Shown: positions 54,023 through 61,455 of the stretch, one piece after another | How positions within the stretch are numbered: the stretch's first letter is position 1 | Layout: each line of letters begins with the position of its first letter | Assembly: GCA_024235915.1 (NCBI GenBank) | Contig: JACKLO010000011.1 | Span: 1 to 64,000, forward strand | Direction: 5' to 3' | DNA length: 64,000 nucleotides | Source: Burkholderiaceae bacterium | Lineage (GTDB): Bacteria > Pseudomonadota > Gammaproteobacteria > Burkholderiales > Burkholderiaceae_C | Made by a program: the position numbers and the translations under genes | The notes under the pieces: generated by a model | Databases searched by the model: none | What the model was told of the DNA's origin: nothing | What the model saw: only the letters and a program-made list of their open reading frames with translations

Positions 54023-54069
54023 AATAGCGGTCACCCAGGAGGTTGCTCCCGCGCAGGTGGCTTCAGCCC

Positions 54070-54930
54070 TCAGTCCAACAGGCTCGCATCCCAGGCATGC
54101 ACCTTCTGCTGCTGCTCACCCAGCCCTTCGATGCCCAGGCGGATCACGTCGCCAGCCTTCAGGTAGACGGCATTCGGCTTCACGCCCATGCCCACGCCGG
54201 GCGGCGTGCCGGTGGTGATGACGTCGCCGGCGCGCAGCGTCATGAAGCGGCTGAGGTAGCTCACCAGTGTGGCCACGCCGAAGATCATGGTCTTGGTGCT
54301 GCCGTTCTGGTGGCGGTGGCCATTGACCTCCAGCCACATGCCCAGGGCCTGCGGGTCAGGCACCTCGTCGGCGGTCACCAGCCAGGGGCCGATGGGGCCG
54401 AAGGTGTCGCAGCCCTTGCCCTTGTCCCACTGGCCGCCGCGCTCGAGCTGGTACTCGCGCTCCGACACGTCGTTGATCACGCAGTAGCCGGCCACGTGCT
54501 GCAGCGCATCGGCTTCGGACACATAACGCGCCGTGCTGCCGATGACCACGCCCAGCTCGACTTCCCAGTCGCTCTTGACCGAGTTCTGCGGCAGCACCAC
54601 CGGGTCGTTGGCACCCTGCGCGCAGTCCGGCGTCTTCATGAAGACGATGGGCTCTTTGGGGATGGGCATGTTCGATTCAGCCGCATGGTCGGCGTAGTTC
54701 AGGCCGATGGCGATGAACTTGCCCAGGCCGGACCAGGGCACGCCGGCGCGGCCCATGGGCACCACGGGCAGCGTGCTGGTCTCCAGCGCGCGCAGCTTGG
54801 CCAGGCCGGCCGGCGAGAGCGTCTGCGCCGTGATGTCGGCGATGACGCCGGACAGGTCGCGGACCTGGCCGTCGGCGTCGAGGAGGGCGGGCTTTTCCTG
54901 GCCCTTGGGGCCGTGTCGCAGGAGTTTCAT
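54070..54930 (-). CDS. Fumarylacetoacetate hydrolase-family protein (2,4-diketo-3-deoxy-sugar-acid hydrolase-like)
   Basis: This 286-residue FAH-fold hydrolase contains FIAIGLNYADHAAESNMPIPKEPIVFMKTPDC, the metal-binding SDWEVELGVVIG, and YCVINDVSEREYQLERGGQWDKGKGCDTFGPIGPWLV, ending in ITTGTPPGVGMGVKP. This set is typical of ureidoglycolate-lyase-annotated proteins that actually cleave 2,4-diketo-3-deoxy-L-fuconate or -rhamnonate to pyruvate plus hydroxy acid. The upstream gene encodes a probable 2-keto-3-deoxy-fuconate-type dehydrogenase 13 bp away, which supplies the diketo substrate. The assignment to one sugar is inferred from that pairing. Confidence 0.85.
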   Translation of the reverse strand: MKLLRHGPKGQEKPALLDADGQVRDLSGVIADITAQTLSPAGLAKLRALETSTLPVVPMGRAGVPWSGLGKFIAIGLNYADHAAESNMPIPKEPIVFMKTPDCAQGANDPVVLPQNSVKSDWEVELGVVIGSTARYVSEADALQHVAGYCVINDVSEREYQLERGGQWDKGKGCDTFGPIGPWLVTADEVPDPQALGMWLEVNGHRHQNGSTKTMIFGVATLVSYLSRFMTLRAGDVITTGTPPGVGMGVKPNAVYLKAGDVIRLGIEGLGEQQQKVHAWDASLLD

Positions 54931-54943
54931 GGATCGTGTGTAT

Positions 54944-55684
54944 TCAGTTGGACCAGCCGCCGTCGATGACTTGCGCGGTGCCGGTGGTGAAACGGGATTC
55001 GTCGCTGGCCAGGTACACGGCCAGCAGGGCGATCTCCTCGGGCGTGCCCAACCGGCCCATGGGCTGGCGGGCAATGAAGGCGGCTTCCACCTGGGCAGCA
55101 CTCTGGCCGCTGGCGGCCGCCTGGGCGGCGATGCGGTCGCGCAGGCTGGGGCTTTCCACCGTGCCCGGGCAGATGGCGTTGCAGCGGATGCCTTGGGTGA
55201 TGAAGTCCGCGGCCACCGCCTTGGTCAGGCCGATGACGGCGGCCTTGGTGGTGCCGTAGACGAAGCGGTTGGGTGCGCCCTTGAGGCTGCCCGCCACCGA
55301 GGCGATGTTGATGATGGAGCCACCGCCCTTGGCCAGCATGCCCGGCAGGAAGGCCTGGATGGTGCGGAACTGCGAGCGCACGTTGAGGTTGAAGGCGAAG
55401 TCCCAGTCGGCCTCGCTGCAGTCCAGCACCGTGCCGGCATGCACGAAACCGGCGCCGTTGAAGAGGATGTCCACCGGGCCATGCGCGGCCGCGGCGGCCT
55501 GGATGGCCTGCGGGTCCAACGCGTCGAGCTTCACGCCGGTGGCGCCTTTCAGCGTGGCCAGCAATGATTCGTTGAGGTCGGTGGCGATCACGCGTGCGCC
55601 TTCGCGCACAAACGCTTCGGCCACCGCGCGGCCGATGCCCTGGCCGGCGGCGGTGAGGAAGGCGGTCTTGCCTTGCAGTCTCAT
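54944..55684 (-). CDS. SDR dehydrogenase, 2-keto-3-deoxy-L-fuconate dehydrogenase-like
   Basis: This 246-residue classical short-chain dehydrogenase has the NAD-binding TAAGQGIGRA, DILFNGAGFVH, the catalytic Ser in IINIASVAG and the YGTTK active-site Tyr/Lys. The MRLQGKTAFLTAAGQGIG start and the TGTAQVIDGGWSN end are characteristic of the 2-keto-3-deoxy-L-fuconate 4-dehydrogenase group. It would oxidise a 2-keto-3-deoxy sugar acid to the 2,4-diketo compound cleaved by the neighbouring FAH hydrolase. It is 17 bp downstream of the idonate-dehydrogenase-like gene. Confidence 0.85.
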   Translation of the reverse strand: MRLQGKTAFLTAAGQGIGRAVAEAFVREGARVIATDLNESLLATLKGATGVKLDALDPQAIQAAAAAHGPVDILFNGAGFVHAGTVLDCSEADWDFAFNLNVRSQFRTIQAFLPGMLAKGGGSIINIASVAGSLKGAPNRFVYGTTKAAVIGLTKAVAADFITQGIRCNAICPGTVESPSLRDRIAAQAAASGQSAAQVEAAFIARQPMGRLGTPEEIALLAVYLASDESRFTTGTAQVIDGGWSN

Positions 55685-55701
55685 GGGGGTCTCTTGGGAA
55701 G

Positions 55702-56730
55702 TCAGGAAGGGATCAGCTGCACCTTGGTGCTGCGGGTCTTGTCGGCGGCCAGCGCAAAGGCATCGGCCGCATCGGTCAGCGGCAGTTGCGCGCTGATCAA
55801 CGGGCGCACGTCCACGCGCCGGCTGCGGATGGCCTGCACCGCCCAGTCGAAGGCCAGGTGGGCGCGGAAGACACCGCGGTAGTCCAGTTCGCGGGCCATG
55901 ATGCTGTTGGCGGGGAACGGGATCTCCGCCGGCAGCGTGCCGACCTGCATCACGCGGCCGCCGCGCTTGGCGGCCTTGAGGCAGGTGGCCAGGGCCGACG
56001 GGTGGCCGGCGCATTCCACGGCCACGTCGGCAGTGTCGGCCAGGGTGGCGGGATCCACCTGGTCGGTGCGGACCACGGCGTCGGCGCCGACGAGCCGCGC
56101 CATCTCCAGCGGCCGGTCCATCACATCGGCCACCACCACACGGGCCGCACCGGCCAGGCGCGCGGCCAGCACCGTCATGCAGCCGATGGTGCCGCCGCCG
56201 GTGATGAACACCGTCTCGCCGAGCACCGGGCCGGCGCGGTGCAGCGCATGCAGGCCAATGGACAGCGGTTCGGCGCAGGCGATCTCGCCCAGGCTGATGT
56301 CGGGTTCCGTGATCGGCGTGAGCTGCGCTTCGCCCATCACGAAGGCGTCGCGGAACAGCCCCTGCGCGTGCGGGAACACGCTGGCGCTGCCCAGGAAGAA
56401 CATCGTGCGGCAGAGGTTGCCGCGGCCGCTGCGGCAGTAGTCGCAGTGGCCGCAGGGGTGCGACGGGTTGATGGCGACGCGGTCGCCCGGCTGTACGCGG
56501 GTGACAGCGCTGCCGATGGCGTCCACCACGCCCGAGGCCTCATGGCCGGGGATCAGCGGTTCGCGCACCTTGAAGGCGCCCACGGCACCATGCTGCCAGT
56601 AGTGCAGGTCCGACCCGCAGATGCCAGCGGCGCCCAGCTGCAGACGCACGTCGTGCGGGCCCAGGGCCGGGGTGTCGAGCTGTTCCAGCCGCAGGTCGTG
56701 CGCGGCGTGGATGCGGCAGGTCAGGGTCAT
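55702..56730 (-). CDS. Zinc-dependent dehydrogenase, L-idonate 5-dehydrogenase-like
   Basis: This 342-residue medium-chain dehydrogenase carries the catalytic zinc Cys in AAGICGSDLHYW and the GHEASGVV His-Glu. The four structural-zinc cysteines are in HPCGHCDYCRSGRGNLC. The cofactor loop reads FITGGGTIGCMTVLAARL with VVVADVMD after it. L-idonate 5-dehydrogenase and related polyol dehydrogenases share the AGICGSDLHYWQHGAVGAF pattern. It would oxidise a sugar acid to a 5-keto or 2-keto acid for the following enzymes. Its start overlaps the stop of the 3-hydroxyisobutyrate-dehydrogenase-like gene. Confidence 0.87.
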   Translation of the reverse strand: MTLTCRIHAAHDLRLEQLDTPALGPHDVRLQLGAAGICGSDLHYWQHGAVGAFKVREPLIPGHEASGVVDAIGSAVTRVQPGDRVAINPSHPCGHCDYCRSGRGNLCRTMFFLGSASVFPHAQGLFRDAFVMGEAQLTPITEPDISLGEIACAEPLSIGLHALHRAGPVLGETVFITGGGTIGCMTVLAARLAGAARVVVADVMDRPLEMARLVGADAVVRTDQVDPATLADTADVAVECAGHPSALATCLKAAKRGGRVMQVGTLPAEIPFPANSIMARELDYRGVFRAHLAFDWAVQAIRSRRVDVRPLISAQLPLTDAADAFALAADKTRSTKVQLIPS

Positions 56731-57611
56731 GTCGGGATCACCTTCACGTGGGCCAGTTGCTCCTGGGCTTCGACCAGGGACGGCACGAACTTGCGCCCGT
56801 GGCCCAGGGCGCTGGCCAGCGCGAGCGACTGGTGCACCGCTTCACCCACCACGCTGGGCGTGCCCTGGTTCTCGGCCAGGTGGGTGTAGTAGCGCACGTC
56901 CTTGCGCGCGTTGTCGAGTTCGAACTTCAGGCCGTCCAACTGACCGTCCAGGGTCTTGGCCATCGCCTGGAACAGGCCGCAGTTGACCGGGCCCATGGAC
57001 ACCAGCGACACCAGTTGCCGAAGGTCGACGCCGGCCTTGGTGCCGACGGCGAAGGCTTCGGCCGTGGCCGTGCAGATGGCCTGGGCGATGAAGTTGTTCA
57101 GCAGCTTGATGGTATGGCCGGCGCCCGGCCCGCCAACGTGGAACACGTTTTCGGCGAAACACTTGAGCACAGGCTCGATCTGGGCGAACAGCGCCGGCTC
57201 GGCACCGACCATCACGTTCAGGCGGCCGGCTTCGGCTTCCACCGGTGTGCGCGACAGCGGCGCGTCCACCAGCGTCATGCCGGCCGCCGAACAGCGGTCG
57301 CGCAGACGCGCCGTGCTGTCCGGCTCGGCGGTGGAGCAATCGACGATCACCAGGCCCGGCTTGGGCGCGGCGAGCATGGCGTCGAGGTTGGCCTCCACCT
57401 GCGGCGAGCCGGTGACGCACAGGAACACGATCTCGCTGCGCGCAGCGAGTGCGGCGGGCGAGGGCGCTTCCACGGCACCAGCGGCCAGCAGGTCGGCCAT
57501 GCGCTCGCGGTTGCGGTGCACCGTGAGCGCCAGTGCGTGGCCCTGGGCCAGCAAGTTCTTCGCCATGCCGTGGCCCATCAGGCCGCTGGCGCCGATGAAT
57601 CCGATGTTCAT
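56727..57611 (-). CDS. 3-hydroxyisobutyrate dehydrogenase-family NAD(P)-dependent beta-hydroxyacid dehydrogenase
   Basis: This 294-residue enzyme has the N-terminal Rossmann motif GFIGASGLMGHGMAKNL, the substrate-binding DAPLSRTPVEAEAGRLNVMVGA, and the catalytic Lys in GPGAGHTIKLLNNFIAQA. This group includes GarR tartronate-semialdehyde reductase and 3-hydroxyisobutyrate and L-threonate dehydrogenases. In a sugar-acid operon, reduction of an aldehyde acid or oxidation of a C4 acid is plausible. The first glycine loop has Ala-Ser in place of the commoner Leu-Gly. Its start at 57611 matches family N-termini. Confidence 0.85.
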   Translation of the reverse strand: MNIGFIGASGLMGHGMAKNLLAQGHALALTVHRNRERMADLLAAGAVEAPSPAALAARSEIVFLCVTGSPQVEANLDAMLAAPKPGLVIVDCSTAEPDSTARLRDRCSAAGMTLVDAPLSRTPVEAEAGRLNVMVGAEPALFAQIEPVLKCFAENVFHVGGPGAGHTIKLLNNFIAQAICTATAEAFAVGTKAGVDLRQLVSLVSMGPVNCGLFQAMAKTLDGQLDGLKFELDNARKDVRYYTHLAENQGTPSVVGEAVHQSLALASALGHGRKFVPSLVEAQEQLAHVKVIPT

Positions 57612-57638
57612 GGGTGGAGTTCCGCCCCGCACGGCCGC

Positions 57639-57663
57639 CCGAAGGGGCGGACGCGCCCCTCGG
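57639..57663. repeat. Intergenic hairpin in the sugar-acid operon
   Basis: CCGAAGGGGCG (57639-57649) pairs with CGCCCCTCGG (57654-57663), with one bulged base and a 4-nt loop. An alternative CCGCCC/GGGCGG stem overlaps it. It sits in the 85-bp gap between two same-strand dehydrogenase genes and could act as an attenuator, processing site or mRNA stabiliser. Confidence 0.4.
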
Positions 57664-57696
57664 GGGCCGCGAGCAAAGCGAGCTGGGGGCTCATGG

Positions 57697-58443
57697 TCAG
57701 CCACGGCCCACGAAGGGCATCTTGGTGGCCATCACGTTGACGAACAGCATGTTGGCCGACAGCGGCAGGCGCGACATGGTGAGGAAAGCGTCGACCACAC
57801 ATTGCAGGTCCATGCGCGGCTCGGGCTTCATGCTGCCGTCGGCCTGTGGCACGCCGGCGACCATGCGGTCGGTCATCTCGCTGGCGGCGTTGCCGATGTC
57901 GATCTGGCCCACTGCGATGTCCCAGGGCCGGCCATCCAGCGCCGCGGTGCGCGTCAGGCCGCTGATCGCGTGCTTGGTGGCGGTGTAGCCGATGGAGCCC
58001 GGCCGTGGTGCATAGGCCGAGATGCTGCCGTTGTTGATGATGCGGCCGCCCATCGGCTGCTGCGCCTTCATGATGCGGAAGGCCTGGCTCAGGCAGTAGA
58101 AGCTGCCGTTGAGGTTGGCGTCGACGATGCGCCGCCAGTCGGCGCCGCTGACCAGGTCCGGCGTCTGCGGCGGCAGGCCCATGCCGGCGTTGTTGAACAG
58201 CAGGTCCAGCCGGCCGAAGGTCTTCTCGATCTGCGCGAAGGTGGCGGCCACCTGCTCCTCCTGGCCGACATCGCAGGCGATGGGCAGACAGCGGCTGGCC
58301 GCGTCACCGGCACGCTGCGCGGTCTCCTTCAGGGCGTCGATGCGGCGGCCGATGACGGCCACGCTCCAGCCTTCGGCCAGCAGGCCCAGGGCGCAGGCCC
58401 GGCCGATGCCGGACCCTGCGCCGGTGATTGCGGCGAATTTCAT
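57697..58443 (-). CDS. Short-chain dehydrogenase/reductase
   Basis: This 248-residue classical SDR has TGAGSGIGRA at residues 7-16, a CDVGQEEQV segment, LFNNAGMGLPP, the catalytic Ser in IINNGSISAYAP and YTATK for Tyr and Lys. It has the usual length and no targeting signal. Its operon position, between a dehydratase and several sugar-acid dehydrogenases, suggests an aldonate or sugar substrate. The specific one cannot be told. It is not a close copy of the SDR at 54944, which argues for a different step. Confidence 0.82.
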   Translation of the reverse strand: MKFAAITGAGSGIGRACALGLLAEGWSVAVIGRRIDALKETAQRAGDAASRCLPIACDVGQEEQVAATFAQIEKTFGRLDLLFNNAGMGLPPQTPDLVSGADWRRIVDANLNGSFYCLSQAFRIMKAQQPMGGRIINNGSISAYAPRPGSIGYTATKHAISGLTRTAALDGRPWDIAVGQIDIGNAASEMTDRMVAGVPQADGSMKPEPRMDLQCVVDAFLTMSRLPLSANMLFVNVMATKMPFVGRG

Positions 58444-58523
58444 GGGGTGTCTCCTGGTGTTGTGCGGTCTGCGACGGCCGGCAGCACGACCGTGCCAGGT
58501 CGCGCCGTGGGCTGTTCAGAGGC

Positions 58524-60266
58524 TCAGTGGTTGTCCTTGGGCACGAAGGCCCCGCGCTTGCCGCGCAGGAAGTCGAGGTCGGCGCCTTCGTCGGCCTGCA
58601 GCACGGTGTCGATGTAGAGCTTCCAGTAGCCGCTGTTCAGTGGTGCCACCGGGGGCTGCCAGGCGGCACGGCGACGCTCGAGTTCGGCATCGTCCACATG
58701 CAGGTGCAGCTTGCGGCCGGGCACGTCCAGCGTCACGAGGTCACCGTTCTGCACCAGGGCCAGCGGGCCGCCGGCTGCGGCCTCGGGCGCAGTGTGCAGC
58801 ACCACGGTGCCGTAGGCGGTGCCGCTCATGCGCGCGTCGCTGATGCGCACCATGTCCGTGATGCCCTTCTTCAGCACCTTGGGCGGCAGCGGCATGTTGC
58901 CCACCTCGGCCATGCCAGGGTAGCCCTTGGGGCCGCAGTTCTTCAGCACCAGCACGCAGGTCTCGTCGACGTCGAGGTTCTCGTCGTCGATGCGCTTGTG
59001 GAAGTCGTCGCTGTCCTCGAAGACCACGGCGCGGCCGGTGTGCACCATCAGCGCCGGCGTGGCGGCGCTGGGTTTGATGACGGCGCCGCGCGGTGCCAGG
59101 TTGCCGCGCAGCACGGCGATGCCTGCCTTGTCCTTGAACGGCTGGTCGAAGGGCTTGATGACCCGGGCGTCGAAGACCTCGGCCTCGGCGATGTTCTCGC
59201 CCATGGTCTGGCCGGTCACGGTGATCACGTCGCGGTGCAGCAGGTGCTCGATCTGCTTCATCACGGCGGGCAGGCCACCGGCGTAGCAGAAGTCCTCCAT
59301 CAGGTGGTCGCCGCTGGGTTGCAGGTTCACCAGGCAGGGCAGTTCGCTGCCCAGGCGTTCGAAGTCGTCCACCGTCAGCGGCACGCCCAGGCGGCCGGCA
59401 ATGGCGATCAAGTGGATCACGGCGTTGGTGCTGCCGCCGATGGCCGCCAGCGTGCGGATGGCGTTCTCGAAGGCTTCACGTGTGAGCACCTTGGAGAGCA
59501 CGAGGTCCTCGTGCACCATGTCCACGATGCGCCGACCGGCCATGCGCGCCAGCACGTTGCGCCTGCCGTCGACGGCGGGATACGCAGCGTTGCCGGTCAG
59601 GCCCACGCCCAGGGCCTCGACCATGCTGGCCATCGTGCTGGCCGTGCCCATGGTCATGCAATGGCCGTGGCTGCGGTGCATGCAGCTCTCGGCCTCGAAG
59701 AAGTCCGACAGCTTCAGCGTGCCGGCACGCACCTGCTCGCTCATGCTCCAGACGCCGGTGCCGGAGCCCAGTTCCTGCCCGCGCCACTTGCCGTTGAGCA
59801 TGGGGCCGCCGCTGACGCCGACGGTGGGCAGGTCCACGCTGGCCGCGCCCATCAGCAGGGCAGGGGTGGTCTTGTCGCAGCCCATCAGCAGCACCACGCC
59901 GTCCAGCGGGTTGCCTCGGATGCTCTCTTCGGTGTCCATGCTGGCCAGGTTGCGGTAGAGCATGGCCGTGGGCCTCAGCAGCACCTCGCCGAGCGACATC
60001 ACGGGGAACTCGAGCGGGAAGCCGCCGGCCTCGTGCACACCGATCTTCACCTGCTCGGCGATGGAGCGGAAATGGCTGTTGCAGGGCGTGAGTTCGCTGA
60101 AGGTGTTGCAGATGCCGATGACCGGCCGGCCCTCGAACTGGTCGTGCGGGATGCCCTTGCCCTTGAGCCAGCTGCGGTAGGCAAAACCGTCGCGGTCCTG
60201 GCGGCCGAACCAGTGGTAGCTGCGGAGTTCGTCGGCGCGCTTCTTGCGGCGGGGCTGGTCGCTCAT
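58524..60266 (-). CDS. IlvD/Edd-family dehydratase, L-arabinonate/sugar-acid dehydratase-like
   Basis: This 580-residue iron-sulfur dehydratase shows PVIGICNTFSELTPCNSHFRSIAEQVK, the cluster region LLMGCDKTTPALLMGAASVDLPTVGVSGGPM, ESCMHRSHGHCMTMGTASTMASMVEALG and IGGSTNAVIHLIAIAG. The KKRADELRSYHWFGRQDRDGF N-terminus marks the L-arabinonate/D-fuconate-type subgroup rather than IlvD of isoleucine-valine synthesis. It removes water from an aldonate to give a 2-keto-3-deoxy acid. It is the first minus-strand gene of the operon, divergent from the 2-hydroxyacid dehydrogenase and next to the shared operator-like motif. Confidence 0.88.
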   Translation of the reverse strand: MSDQPRRKKRADELRSYHWFGRQDRDGFAYRSWLKGKGIPHDQFEGRPVIGICNTFSELTPCNSHFRSIAEQVKIGVHEAGGFPLEFPVMSLGEVLLRPTAMLYRNLASMDTEESIRGNPLDGVVLLMGCDKTTPALLMGAASVDLPTVGVSGGPMLNGKWRGQELGSGTGVWSMSEQVRAGTLKLSDFFEAESCMHRSHGHCMTMGTASTMASMVEALGVGLTGNAAYPAVDGRRNVLARMAGRRIVDMVHEDLVLSKVLTREAFENAIRTLAAIGGSTNAVIHLIAIAGRLGVPLTVDDFERLGSELPCLVNLQPSGDHLMEDFCYAGGLPAVMKQIEHLLHRDVITVTGQTMGENIAEAEVFDARVIKPFDQPFKDKAGIAVLRGNLAPRGAVIKPSAATPALMVHTGRAVVFEDSDDFHKRIDDENLDVDETCVLVLKNCGPKGYPGMAEVGNMPLPPKVLKKGITDMVRISDARMSGTAYGTVVLHTAPEAAAGGPLALVQNGDLVTLDVPGRKLHLHVDDAELERRRAAWQPPVAPLNSGYWKLYIDTVLQADEGADLDFLRGKRGAFVPKDNH

Positions 60267-60328
60267 GGAGGGTGTGCTTTCGGAGTGCTGGCTTTCCCGG
60301 GTACGCCCGGAACGCCTTCAATACTATG

Positions 60329-60338
60329 GTATGACGAT
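60329..60338. promoter_or_regulatory. Candidate GntR-type operator, copy 1
   Basis: GTATGACGAT within ATACTATGGTATGACGATTG lies in the divergent promoter region between the IlvD-like and 2-hydroxyacid dehydrogenase genes. A related sequence (9 of 10) occurs inverted before the sugar-binding-protein gene at 61395-61404. FadR-type GntR regulators often use GTATGAC-like sites. The regulator is not in the window. Confidence 0.45.
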
Positions 60339-60363
60339 TGAACCCCTCACCGTGGAATCCCCG

Positions 60364-61326
60364 ATGCCCGAACGCGCCCACCTGCTCACCGCTGCCAAGC
60401 TGTCGCCGTTGTTGGTGCCGCAACTCGAAGCGGCCTTTACCGTGCACGACCGCCTGCACGACACGGCCCCGGCCGCCTTCACCGCCGTGGCGCCGCAGAT
60501 CCGCGCGATTGCTGCCAGCGGTGATTCGCGCGTGAGTGGCGAATTGATCGCGCAATTGCCGGCGCTGGAGGTGATCTCCGTCATGGGTGTGGGTTATGAC
60601 GGTGTCGACGTGGCGGCCGCGAAAGCGCGCGGCATCATGGTCACGCACACGCCTGACGTGCTCAACGACGATGTGGCCGACCTGGCACTGGGGCTGATGC
60701 TGAGTGCCTCGCGCCAGTTGCCGGCGGCCGACCGCTGGGTGCGTGACGGCAGCTGGGAATCCCGTGGCGCCATGCCGCTGGCGCGCAAGATGTCGGGCGC
60801 GCGCCTGGGCATCGTGGGCATGGGCCGCATCGGCCAGGCCATCGCACAACGGGCCGCGGCCTTCGGCATGGACATTGCCTACAACGCGCGCTCGGCAAAG
60901 TCGGTGTTGCCCTGGGCCTTTGTGCCCGAGGTGACGGCACTGGCGGCGCGCAGCGATTTCCTGGTGCTGATCACGCCCGGCGGTGCGGGCACGAAGCATC
61001 TGGTCAACGCCGAGGTGCTGCAGGCCTTGGGCAAGGGCCGCGGCGAGGGCATCCTCGTCAACGTGGCGCGCGGTTCGGTGGTGGATGAGGCAGCGCTCAT
61101 CGATGCGCTGGAGCGCGGTGTCATCGCCGGCGCGGCGCTGGATGTCTTCGAGGACGAACCCCGCGTGCCGGCGCGGCTGCGCGCGCTGCCCCAGGTGGTG
61201 CTGGCGCCGCACATCGGCAGCGCCACCCAGGCCACCCGCCAGGCCATGGCCGACCTGGCATTCGACAACCTGCGCCTGCACTTTGCGGGCCAGCTCCTGC
61301 GCACGCCGGTGCCGGAGTGCCGCTGA
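60364..61326 (+). CDS. D-isomer-specific 2-hydroxyacid dehydrogenase
   Basis: This 320-residue NAD(P)H-dependent reductase contains VMGVGYDGVDVAAAKARGIMVTHTPDVLNDDVADLALGLMLSASR, the nucleotide loop LGIVGMGRIGQAIAQRAAAFGM, a catalytic Arg in LVNVARGSVVDEAALIDAL, a Glu in DVFEDEPRVP and the His in VLAPHIGSATQATR. Hydroxypyruvate/glyoxylate reductases and 2-ketogluconate reductases belong here. In this cluster the substrate is probably a keto acid of the sugar-acid route. I chose the ATG at 60364; an in-frame ATG at 60331 lies inside the operator-like motif and has no ribosome site. Confidence 0.87.
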   Translation: MPERAHLLTAAKLSPLLVPQLEAAFTVHDRLHDTAPAAFTAVAPQIRAIAASGDSRVSGELIAQLPALEVISVMGVGYDGVDVAAAKARGIMVTHTPDVLNDDVADLALGLMLSASRQLPAADRWVRDGSWESRGAMPLARKMSGARLGIVGMGRIGQAIAQRAAAFGMDIAYNARSAKSVLPWAFVPEVTALAARSDFLVLITPGGAGTKHLVNAEVLQALGKGRGEGILVNVARGSVVDEAALIDALERGVIAGAALDVFEDEPRVPARLRALPQVVLAPHIGSATQATRQAMADLAFDNLRLHFAGQLLRTPVPECR

Positions 61327-61394
61327 TCGTCGGCTGCGCCAATGGTCCGGCGCGGCTGGCGGCTCAGGGAATTCCCCCGAACTGCATTCCTTCA

Positions 61395-61404
61395 ATCATC
61401 ATAC
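61395..61404. promoter_or_regulatory. Candidate GntR-type operator, copy 2
   Basis: ATCATCATAC is the reverse complement of GTATGATGAT and matches copy 1 at 60329-60338 in 9 of 10 positions. It lies 52 bp upstream of the solute-binding-protein start, just before its ribosome site, in an AT-rich patch. Confidence 0.45.
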
Positions 61405-61455
61405 GATAACACCACTGGCCTGCTTGAGGCCGGACCACGCAAGGAGACGACCCGC

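Larger units (their letters stand above)
53496..54069. other. 574-bp non-coding region rich in repeats
   Basis: No gene can be supported here. The stretch contains the 23-bp inverted repeat at 53585-53676 and the second copy of a dispersed repeat (53954-54022). The remaining sequence reads open in several frames only because it is GC-rich. It interrupts the minus-strand sugar-acid gene series between the FAH hydrolase and the UxaA gene. From memory, translated strings like those around 53820-53860 are common as spurious proteins in Burkholderiales, which suggests an amplified intergenic repeat family. Confidence 0.5.

Noticed and set aside
53492..54034. Possible 180-codon minus-strand protein in the repeat-rich gap
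   Set aside because: It covers both inverted and dispersed repeats, has no ribosome site and resembles spurious proteins predicted from intergenic repeats.
60331..60363. Upstream ATG for the 2-hydroxyacid dehydrogenase
   Set aside because: It lies inside the candidate operator and lacks a ribosome site; the ATG at 60364 fits better.
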